Assembly (NCBI GenBank): GCA_043778625.1
Contig: JAYWFU010000010.1
Span: 1-34,969 of the forward strand
DNA: 34,969 nucleotides
Direction of reading: 5' to 3'
Source of the DNA: JACMRI01 sp043778625
Lineage (GTDB): Bacteria > Bacteroidota > Bacteroidia > UBA4408
Shown here: positions 8,869 to 15,991 of the stretch, one piece after another
How the letters are laid out: every line of letters begins with the position of its first letter
How positions within the stretch are numbered: the first letter of the stretch is position 1
Notes under the pieces: generated by a model
The model's database searches: none
Seen by the model: only the letters and a program-made list of their open reading frames with translations
Told to the model about the DNA's origin: nothing
Translations under genes and position numbers: made by a program

Positions 8869-9744
8869 ATGAATAAAATTATAAAACTATTCGTTGCGTT
8901 GTGTGTGTTAATAATAGCGGGATGTACGGGCAATAAAAAAAGTGAGTTTAGTACAACACCCTCAGGTATTGCGTATAAAATAATAACCATTGGCGATAGT
9001 AGTTATACTCCACAACGTGGCGATAGCGTGTATTTGCAGGCAATATTTAAAAACTCGGCTAACGTAATTATATTTAACTCAACTACTGATAGTTATAATG
9101 GATTAATAGGTTTAGCGCTAACGGCAGGCGTTAGGCAAGGTACGCTAGAAGAGTGTTGCGCTTTAGTAAGCGAGGGCGATAGCGCTATATTTAAATTGAA
9201 TGCCAACGTAGTATTTAACCGATTGTTTAATGTAGGATTACCCAAGAATGTAAAGAAAGGTAGTTTATTAACCGTTGAAGCTAAAGTAATAAAAGTAAAA
9301 ACAATTGCCATGCAACACACCGACTCTTTAAGCTACAAACTATGGACAAATGAACTATTAGCTATTGAAAATGCGTTAATAAATAATTACACTAAAGCGC
9401 AAAAATTAGATTCGTTACTTACCACTGATGGTGTAATGATGCTTAAAAATGAAATTAATTACGGAATTCCAACTCAAAAAACTATTTTCGTGCGCTATAA
9501 AGGAACAACTCTCGATGGAAAAATAATAGATAGTAATGTGGAGGTAGAAGAAGCATTTGAATACAAAAAAGGAACGCCCGACCAATTAATAAAAGGATTA
9601 GAAACAACACTAATAAAAATGAACAAAGGCGACAAAGCTATAGTACTACTTACATCATCCGTAGCGTTTGGCGTACACGGCTCGTCCACAGGTATTGTAC
9701 CACCTTTTACCCCATTAGTATATGAACTCGAAATAATAAAGTAA
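8869..9744 (+). CDS. FKBP-type peptidyl-prolyl isomerase-like lipoprotein, degenerate active site
   Basis: The start is set at the ATG at 8869, one base after the pyrD stop. A longer in-frame reading back to 8722 lies inside pyrD and would bury the signal peptide. From 8869 the 291-aa product begins MNKIIKLFVALCVLIIAGC, a lipoprotein signal with acylated Cys19. There are two FKBP-like folds, about 30-145 and 183-291. In the second, Tyr210 (VRYKG) and Asp221 are kept, but the positions equivalent to FKBP12 Phe36, Trp59 and Tyr82 are Ile220, Leu244 and Phe267. Proline isomerase activity may therefore be weak or lost and a chaperone role remains. It is a periplasm-facing, membrane-anchored paralogue of the gene that follows 27 bp downstream. 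Confidence 0.85.
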   Translation: MNKIIKLFVALCVLIIAGCTGNKKSEFSTTPSGIAYKIITIGDSSYTPQRGDSVYLQAIFKNSANVIIFNSTTDSYNGLIGLALTAGVRQGTLEECCALVSEGDSAIFKLNANVVFNRLFNVGLPKNVKKGSLLTVEAKVIKVKTIAMQHTDSLSYKLWTNELLAIENALINNYTKAQKLDSLLTTDGVMMLKNEINYGIPTQKTIFVRYKGTTLDGKIIDSNVEVEEAFEYKKGTPDQLIKGLETTLIKMNKGDKAIVLLTSSVAFGVHGSSTGIVPPFTPLVYELEIIK

Positions 9745-9771
9745 TAATTAACAAACCCAATAAACTCAACA

Positions 9772-10689
9772 ATGAAAAAAACACTAAGCCTAGCGGCAGT
9801 AGTAGCAATGGTAGGCCTCGTAGCTTGCAAAGACAAAAATGGTATGGACAAAAGCGACAGCGGATTACTATACAATTTAATAACACACGATAAAAAAGGC
9901 AGTACTGCCAAAGAAGGCGATTTAATAACGATGGAGGTGATATACAAAACCGAAAAAGACAGCGTATTATTTGACTCAAAAAAAACAGGGCGCCCTATAC
10001 AAGTAGTATTACGTACACCATCATACAAAGGTAGTTTAGAAGAAGGGTTTGCTATGATGAGTAAGGGCGATAGTGCAGCGTTTAAAACCGTGGCTGATTC
10101 GTTTTTTATGAAATTTTTAGGTGGACAGTTACCTCCATTCATTGCTAAAGGAAGCTATTTGTCATTTAACGTAAAGATGATTGATATTACACCTAAAGTT
10201 GCTTTTGAAAAACAGCAAGCGCAAGCACAGGCTAGCCAACAAGTGGTAATGGATTCGTTAAAAAATGTTGAGGCATCAACACTTGCGAAATACTTAGCGG
10301 AAAATAAAATTAACACTAAAGCTACTGCCTCGGGGTTAGTATTCATTAGTAAAAAAGCAGGTAGTGGAGCTAAAGCTGAAGCGGGCAAAACGGTATCAGT
10401 AAACTATACGGGTACATTATTAGACGGAAAAATGTTTGATACCAGTGTTGAAGCAGATGCTCGCAAAGGAAATATATATGATGCTAACCGTAAGTTTAAG
10501 CCTATCGAATTTCCGTTAGGACAAGGACAGGTTATACCAGGTTGGGACGAAGCTATAGCTATGATGAAAGTAGGCGAAAAAGCAACAATACTTATACCAT
10601 CTACTATTGCCTACGGACCAAATGGTTCAGGACCAATACCACCATTTTCAACCTTGAAATTTGATGTAGAATTAGTAAGTGTTAAATAA
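9772..10689 (+). CDS. FKBP-type peptidyl-prolyl cis-trans isomerase lipoprotein
   Basis: 305-aa lipoprotein (MKKTLSLAAVVAMVGLVAC, Cys19). An N-terminal FKBP-like domain (about 28-140) is followed by an Ala/Gln-rich helical linker (146-182) and a canonical FKBP domain (about 185-305). In the latter the FKBP12 pocket residues are intact: Tyr212 (VNYTG), Phe222-Asp223 (MFDTS), Val254, Ile255 and Trp258 (QVIPGWDEA), and Tyr281 (IAYG). It should catalyse X-Pro isomerisation and assist folding of exported proteins at the membrane. It is a tandem duplicate of the preceding gene with the same two-domain plan, cotranscribed with it and pyrD, and ends at a strong terminator. Confidence 0.92.
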   Translation: MKKTLSLAAVVAMVGLVACKDKNGMDKSDSGLLYNLITHDKKGSTAKEGDLITMEVIYKTEKDSVLFDSKKTGRPIQVVLRTPSYKGSLEEGFAMMSKGDSAAFKTVADSFFMKFLGGQLPPFIAKGSYLSFNVKMIDITPKVAFEKQQAQAQASQQVVMDSLKNVEASTLAKYLAENKINTKATASGLVFISKKAGSGAKAEAGKTVSVNYTGTLLDGKMFDTSVEADARKGNIYDANRKFKPIEFPLGQGQVIPGWDEAIAMMKVGEKATILIPSTIAYGPNGSGPIPPFSTLKFDVELVSVK

Positions 10690-10711
10690 CTAAATACGTA
10701 TTAACTTTTAA

Positions 10712-10750
10712 AATACAAAAGAGCAACTGTAAGGTTGCTCTTTTGTATTT
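10712..10750 (+). terminator. Rho-independent terminator after the pyrD-FKBP unit
   Basis: AATACAAAAGAGCAAC (10712-10727) pairs perfectly with GTTGCTCTTTTGTATT (10734-10749) around TGTAAG. The 3' arm provides the T-rich run. It is symmetric enough to work in both directions. Confidence 0.85.
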
Positions 10751-10839
10751 ACTAAACAATCCTAATATTTATGTGTAGTTTTAAATTGCTTTTAAAATTC
10801 TAAAAGGGATAATCTTTGATAATTTTATTCTAATTATAA

Positions 10840-11109
10840 TTTATTCTAATTATAGGAATCTTCTCACATTGCGCATCTTACATTCAAATAATAAACACAA
10901 CAGTCTTTAGGGTTGATAATATAATTATAGGGATTAAGAAAACAGATTTTGATGGCAATTTTAAAATCAATATTGCTGGTAGTTTAAAGAAGAAAACACT
11001 TACAATAAAAACAACATGTGTGGGATTTAATAAGAATGAATATTCAATTATTCCTGAACAAATAATATCGCCAACTATCAATCTTTACAAGAAAACAACG
11101 GTAAAATAA
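10840..11109 (+). pseudogene. Remnant with a carboxypeptidase regulatory-like (CarboxypepD_reg) domain
   Basis: An open frame ending at TAA 11107-11109 reads a hydrophobic, signal-like stretch (FILIIGIFSHCAS) and then KTDFDGNFKINI, KKKTLTIKTTCVGF and PTINLYKK. This follows the TD-DG-F-I ... L-I-x-VGF ... I-L pattern of the CarboxypepD_reg-like domain found at the front of many Bacteroidetes surface proteins. There is no usable ATG. The frame is interrupted upstream by a stop at 10837-10839, exactly where a 15-bp sequence is tandemly duplicated (10824-10838 and 10840-10854, period 16). Removing one unit restores a longer frame, so a duplication-driven frameshift is likely. The family call rests on pattern only. 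Confidence 0.45.
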
Positions 11110-11345
11110 AACTTTACCACTTGCGTATCTAGAATGGTAATAACGAATATTACTAGAGCAACCAAAACTAATTTTGATTTAAAACATAACGGGCAAGACA
11201 TTCTAAATTGAAACATCTATAACAAAGACCTTAATTATAATCAGTTTCGCCCTATTTTTGAGCGATAATCAAGACGCAACGAGTACAACCTAAATTAGCA
11301 AAGCATCTATATTATAAAATACAGCAGTGATTAACTGTCAAGTAG
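11110..11345. other. Non-coding gap, possibly decayed coding sequence
   Basis: No intact gene. One plus frame from about 11149 reads plausible protein text (DLKHNGQDILN, stop, NIYNKDLNYNQF) with several stops. It may be further decay downstream of the CarboxypepD_reg remnant. No promoter, hairpin or RNA was recognised. It separates the convergent plus-strand FKBP unit and the minus-strand Nudix gene. Confidence 0.3.
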
Positions 11346-11978
11346 TTACATTAAATTATTAGTAATGTACCATTGTTTTAATTCGCTTAGTATCATTGCT
11401 GTTGCACCCCATATTACTAGTTCGGTAATTTTAAAGCAAGGAGTTTGAAGCACTTCTCCGTTAGGCAATGTACTTTGTGTTGTGCTTACATTAGCATTGT
11501 TAAACAAACTATGCAGCGGTACACTATATAATTTTTCTACCTCATCACTACTAATATTAAGTACAATTGGAGCTTGCACTACTACAAGGTAAGGCTCCAC
11601 ATAAAAATTACTTGGCGGAATATAAAGTGGTGTAAGCATACCTATAACAACATGTTCGGTTATACTCCCTACTTCCTCGTTAAATTCGCGTAGGGCAGTA
11701 TGCAAGTAAGTAACATCTTCGGCATCAACCTTACCACCCGGAAAACTTATTTGGTGGCCATGCACCCCTTGGTTGGTACGCTGCATAAGGTACACGCACC
11801 ATTCGTTATTAATATTCAAATGCAGCGCCACGCACACTGCCGATTGTTTTGCGGTGGCTTTGTATGAGGCTGTATCAGCGTATAACTTGCGCACAGGCGG
11901 AGCCATTAGGTATTGTGCCTCTTGCCCAGGTAAGTTACCAATAGCTTGTAGTAGTTTTTTTATAGTGGGTTCAATCAT
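11346..11978 (-). CDS. Nudix hydrolase of the CoA pyrophosphatase type
   Basis: 210 aa. Probably hydrolyses coenzyme A or its derivatives to 3',5'-ADP and phosphopantetheine. The segment VYLMQRTNQGVHGHQISFPG leads into GGKVDAED (81-88) and REFNEEVG (97-104). This is the CoA-type variant of the Nudix box (SFPGGK.D..D......ALRE..EE.G), with the Arg and Glu residues for metal binding intact; the upstream H-G-x-x-S-FPGG stretch is the PCD1/NudL family mark. It is cytosolic, with no signal. It follows a CHU_C adhesin gene and is separated from it by a hairpin, so it needs its own promoter in the 74-bp gap or partial readthrough. CoA specificity is from family, not proven. Confidence 0.88.
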   Translation of the reverse strand: MIEPTIKKLLQAIGNLPGQEAQYLMAPPVRKLYADTASYKATAKQSAVCVALHLNINNEWCVYLMQRTNQGVHGHQISFPGGKVDAEDVTYLHTALREFNEEVGSITEHVVIGMLTPLYIPPSNFYVEPYLVVVQAPIVLNISSDEVEKLYSVPLHSLFNNANVSTTQSTLPNGEVLQTPCFKITELVIWGATAMILSELKQWYITNNLM

Positions 11979-11988
11979 TGTTTAAAAT

Positions 11989-12036
11989 CAAAAAAAAAGC
12001 CTTTGCATTTTTTTGAGTAATGCAAAGGCTTTTTTT
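11989..12036 (-). terminator. Terminator hairpin between CHU_C gene and Nudix gene
   Basis: A run of A then GCCTTTGCAT (ends 12008) pairs with ATGCAAAGGC and a T run (12020-12036), loop about 11 nt. On the minus strand the U tract comes from the A run at 11989-11998, right after the large secreted-protein gene. It could work in either direction. Confidence 0.8.
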
Positions 12037-12052
12037 AATTATAAATTAGTAG

Positions 12053-15000
12053 TTAACGTAATAAGGTAACGGTTCCTGTTTTTCGAGTACGCGAACTTTT
12101 ATTAGGCACTACATCTAATGTGTAGATGTACACATCTTGTGGTGCTACATCACTACCTTTTTCGCCATTCCAACCAGGTTGGTTTTCAATACCATCGTAC
12201 ACACGTAAGCCCCAGCGGTCGTACACTTGCAGACGATAGCTTTTAACTCCCCATACTTTTGGAGTAAAAAAATCGTTCAAATTATTGCCATCAACACTAA
12301 ATGCGTTGGGTATAAACACTCCGTAATCAGTATTAATGGTTACCACTACTGTATCCTTTTGCACACAGCCGTTTACATCAACATACATTACTGTAAAATA
12401 AGTAGTTTCCTCAGGGCGCACATTGTTTTTCATGCAGGTTTCGCACGGAATTTCAGTGCTAGGCAACCATGTGTAAGTACCGGTATTAGCGCCTGTAACC
12501 ACTATCTGTGTTGATTCGCCGTACAAAATAGTGGTATCTCCATAAGCTTTAATAGTCGTTATTGGGTACACCCCTAAATTTACGCTTGCAGTATCAAAAC
12601 AACCATTAAGCTCAGTGAGTAAGTGGTAGGTTGTGGTTACTTTAGGGTTTGCAAACGGGTTGTATATGGTAGAGTCCGACAAGCCTAACTTAGGACTCCA
12701 CCAATATTTTTGTCCACCGGCTGCAGTTAATTTAATTCGTTTGCCTTCGCAAATAAATACATCTTTGCCAGCATCGGCAAGTGGTTTGGGCTTAGTAGTT
12801 ATTTTTATACTATCTTGTTTGGTACATAGTGTTAATGGGTCAGTAGCCGTAATTACATACATTGTAGTTACCACAGGCATTGCAGTAACACTAGCCCCAG
12901 TAGTGCTTGATAGGCCGTTGCTTGGCGCCCAAGCGTAAGTGTTTGTCCCTGTGCTAATTACATTTAGTACAGTACTCGAATCTTCGCATATTAATGTTTT
13001 GCCTGCACCTAGTGTAAATGTGGGTGTATTATTTACACTTATGCTTAACGTGGCTGTATCAGGGCATTGGTTCACGTCTAGCCCTGCAATAATATAGTTG
13101 GTAGTAGCGGTTGGTGTTAAGTAAAAACTATTGCCTACCACTGCTATTAAATTGTTAGGGAATGTACTTACCAAGTCGTAACCATACTGCGCACCACCAC
13201 TTAATGTAATAAGTATAGAGTCGCCGTTGCATATTGTAGGTGTGTTGGGCGTAACTGCAAGTATTGGGTTGGGTAATACCGTGAGAATAATTTTTTTAGT
13301 GGTTTTGCAGGCTAAGGTAGTATTGTAGCCATCAACCGTAATGGTGGTGCTTACCATAGGTTGCACTATTATTGAATTGGTGCTTACCACGCTTACTATT
13401 GCAGGGTTAGCTTGCCAGTTGTAATTGCTTGCACCATTGGCCACTAGTACTAATGTGTCGCCTTTGCATATAGTTTCGTTGGTGTAATTAGTAGTTATTG
13501 TGGGGGTACCACCTAATGGTATGTGTATGTATTTTGTTTTAACGCAACCATTGGCACTTACGGTTAATAGGTAGCCACCATCAACCACACCACTTAATAT
13601 GCCGGTTGTACCGCCTACTGGAGCATTAGTAGTACTATCAGCCCAAGCGTAAGTAGGTGCAGTACTCACATTATTTAGCGTAACTGATATACCGCCTGTT
13701 GGAGGGTTAGCACCACAAGTATTAGGCGTAATTACAGGTGTATTAATAGTAAACGGATTACCTGCAACGGCTATTGATGTAGAATCTTTGAGTACACAAC
13801 CGTTAGTAGTGGTAAATGTACAATAGTATTTAGTGGGTATTATTGGCTTAACATTTACTACGTTTAGCGGCCCAGCTGTAAAACCTGCGGGGTTACTTGT
13901 CCAGATGCCTGCATAATTAGCTGTAAGGTCAATAGAATCTCCAATACAAATACCTGGCGATTTTGGTGTAAGAATCATAGCTGCATCTTTTATAGTTACT
14001 GTTATGCTATCTTTAGTTATTAATCCACCACAACCAGGTGTTTCTACGTAGTATTTAGTGGTTTTAGTAGGTCTTACTAATTCATCGTCGGTTGTGCCAA
14101 TTGTAGCTCCTGTGGCTGAGTCTTTCCAAGTGTAGGTAGCTCCGCCCGATGCTTTTAAGTGAAACGTATCGCCAGGGCAAATAATTTTATCAGCACGCAC
14201 TTGTAATGTACTTGAGTTGGGTAGTACGGTTATTGTTTGTGTTTTAATATTATTACAAGCTACTCCTCCTCCTCCAAATAGCCCTCCAAATAATCCTGTA
14301 ATTTCGCCTTTACCCTGCATTGATACCGTGTAGGTTCCAGCTGTGGTATAAGTATGGGTTTGATTACCTGGGCGACCAGATGCTGAAGGCGATCCATCTC
14401 CAAAATTCCATATAAAATCAAATTCGCTATCAGTATATTGACCAGCTTTACAAGTTGTTAAGAAACCACAACTAGAACCTATATTTTCGCAAAAACTAGG
14501 ACTGAGCCCACCACACAAACCTGGCAATATTGATGTATTAGTAAACGATATAGCTTGCCCCGCACATACAGGATTTGGTGCATAAGTAAAGTTCGACTCA
14601 ACTCCTGATAATATTACCACATTTATAGTTCCTGTTCCTGCTGGGCACGAACCATTTTGCACTGTTACATTGTATGTTTGAGTGCCTACTGTAGTAGTTG
14701 GTACACTTACCGATTGTGTTGTGGCGGTAAATCCACCTGGGCCTGTCCAAGCATAACCCGTACCTGCTGAAGCTATTAATGTTGCTAATGATCCCTTGCA
14801 AGCTGAATCTGTACCGGTTATTACTACCGTACTTGGGGCAGGGCTAACGTTATTAATTAACACTGTGCCTATTGGTGTAGTATTGCCACACAAATCGCTA
14901 ACGGTATTGCCATCAGCACCATTTTTTGCAGTTATTGTCCAAGGTCCACCACCGCTAAGTACAGGCGTTACGGTTAAATCCATGTGTATTGATCCTGTAC

Positions 15001-15931
15001 CACAATCAGGACCAGCCGCTGCCGTTACGGTATATGGTCCGCCTGGCCCACTTACTGTAAAATCGCTTCCGTTAGCGGCTAATGTGCTACATAATATGGG
15101 CTCAGTAAACGTTACGTTGATAGTATTAGAGCCACATGGTGCTGATGCCGACACGGTTGTAGGTGGTGTAACATCAAAAATATCAGCAGTGCCCCCACTA
15201 AAATTTAAGGTGTAACCCGCTTGAGTAGAACTATAATTACTTACAATTAATACAAAGGTGTAGTTTATCGCAACGTTTAACGGATTAGAATAAGGCGAGC
15301 CTCCAGACCCCTCACTATTATTAGATGCCGACGCATCAAGCCCTGTATTGCCTGCAGTGGCCGAAAAATTACAGCGTACAGGAGTAACCGCTCCACTGGC
15401 AATGTCAGCACAGCTTGCGCCTGTAATATCATACAATGCCCAATCATAATCAGCGGTAGAATTAATTAAAAACTTTAAGCTCCCTGCACTTTGAGACGTA
15501 AATGTGTACCACACACTGTTTTTTTCTTGCGAACCCAAACAACTTGAATTACTTGGTATTTCCTGCGTAGCACCGTACCCTGAGTACGATGCTGTTTGCG
15601 AGTAATTGTTTTGACAAACGGGTATTGCACTATTACATTGTTGCTCAGGAGCATTGGGCATACGGTGGTTAAATGTTGCGGTATTATTAGCTTGAAATTT
15701 TGTAATGTCAAACCCATAAAAACTTGATAACGTTTTTTGAAACAAACGAGGTTCATAAGTTGCATCAACTGCCATACGAGCATTTAACTCTAGGGGCGTT
15801 ACTGCTAAAAACGCAAAATAGTTACCGTTAGTTTTTAGCAATGCTTTTATGCTATCGGTATTTACTTGTTGCCCAAACGTACTATTTACAATAATTGTGC
15901 ATATACTGGCAAGGAGTAATAGTTTTCTCAT
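12053..15931 (-). CDS. Giant secreted adhesin-like protein with PKD domain and type B (CHU_C) T9SS sorting domain
   Basis: 1292 aa. Residues 1-21 are a signal peptide (ending STFGQ). Residues about 98-246 form a Cys-bearing domain (QQCNSAIPVCQNNYSQTASY, SVWYTFTSQSAGSLKFLINS) frequent at the front of gliding-associated proteins. Residues 255-360 resemble an Ig-like fold. A PKD domain centres on FIWNFGDGSPSASG (506-519) and THTYTTAGTYTVS. About 575-1195 is a series of Ig/PKD-like modules, each with a Cys near I-C-x-G-D-S and a YTW-type strand. The C-terminal ~90 residues from 1203 (YGVFIPNAFSVDGNNLNDFF ... YDRWGLRVYDG ... GWNG) are the CHU_C domain, which directs T9SS secretion and surface attachment. 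A surface adhesin role is inference; it is much smaller than SprB. Confidence 0.9.
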   Translation of the reverse strand: MRKLLLLASICTIIVNSTFGQQVNTDSIKALLKTNGNYFAFLAVTPLELNARMAVDATYEPRLFQKTLSSFYGFDITKFQANNTATFNHRMPNAPEQQCNSAIPVCQNNYSQTASYSGYGATQEIPSNSSCLGSQEKNSVWYTFTSQSAGSLKFLINSTADYDWALYDITGASCADIASGAVTPVRCNFSATAGNTGLDASASNNSEGSGGSPYSNPLNVAINYTFVLIVSNYSSTQAGYTLNFSGGTADIFDVTPPTTVSASAPCGSNTINVTFTEPILCSTLAANGSDFTVSGPGGPYTVTAAAGPDCGTGSIHMDLTVTPVLSGGGPWTITAKNGADGNTVSDLCGNTTPIGTVLINNVSPAPSTVVITGTDSACKGSLATLIASAGTGYAWTGPGGFTATTQSVSVPTTTVGTQTYNVTVQNGSCPAGTGTINVVILSGVESNFTYAPNPVCAGQAISFTNTSILPGLCGGLSPSFCENIGSSCGFLTTCKAGQYTDSEFDFIWNFGDGSPSASGRPGNQTHTYTTAGTYTVSMQGKGEITGLFGGLFGGGGVACNNIKTQTITVLPNSSTLQVRADKIICPGDTFHLKASGGATYTWKDSATGATIGTTDDELVRPTKTTKYYVETPGCGGLITKDSITVTIKDAAMILTPKSPGICIGDSIDLTANYAGIWTSNPAGFTAGPLNVVNVKPIIPTKYYCTFTTTNGCVLKDSTSIAVAGNPFTINTPVITPNTCGANPPTGGISVTLNNVSTAPTYAWADSTTNAPVGGTTGILSGVVDGGYLLTVSANGCVKTKYIHIPLGGTPTITTNYTNETICKGDTLVLVANGASNYNWQANPAIVSVVSTNSIIVQPMVSTTITVDGYNTTLACKTTKKIILTVLPNPILAVTPNTPTICNGDSILITLSGGAQYGYDLVSTFPNNLIAVVGNSFYLTPTATTNYIIAGLDVNQCPDTATLSISVNNTPTFTLGAGKTLICEDSSTVLNVISTGTNTYAWAPSNGLSSTTGASVTAMPVVTTMYVITATDPLTLCTKQDSIKITTKPKPLADAGKDVFICEGKRIKLTAAGGQKYWWSPKLGLSDSTIYNPFANPKVTTTYHLLTELNGCFDTASVNLGVYPITTIKAYGDTTILYGESTQIVVTGANTGTYTWLPSTEIPCETCMKNNVRPEETTYFTVMYVDVNGCVQKDTVVVTINTDYGVFIPNAFSVDGNNLNDFFTPKVWGVKSYRLQVYDRWGLRVYDGIENQPGWNGEKGSDVAPQDVYIYTLDVVPNKSSRTRKTGTVTLLR

Positions 15932-15991
15932 AGTTAATTGTTTTGATTTAATTTTAAATGCAATTTAACGAGTAAATATACAGTTAATTCT

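Noticed and set aside
9495..10142. 215-aa minus-strand ORF
   Set aside because: Antisense to two well-supported FKBP genes and crosses their boundary; the translation has no recognisable domain.
10884..11081. 65-aa minus-strand ORF in the gap after the FKBP genes
   Set aside because: Antisense to the CarboxypepD_reg-like remnant, whose plus-strand text is clearly more protein-like.
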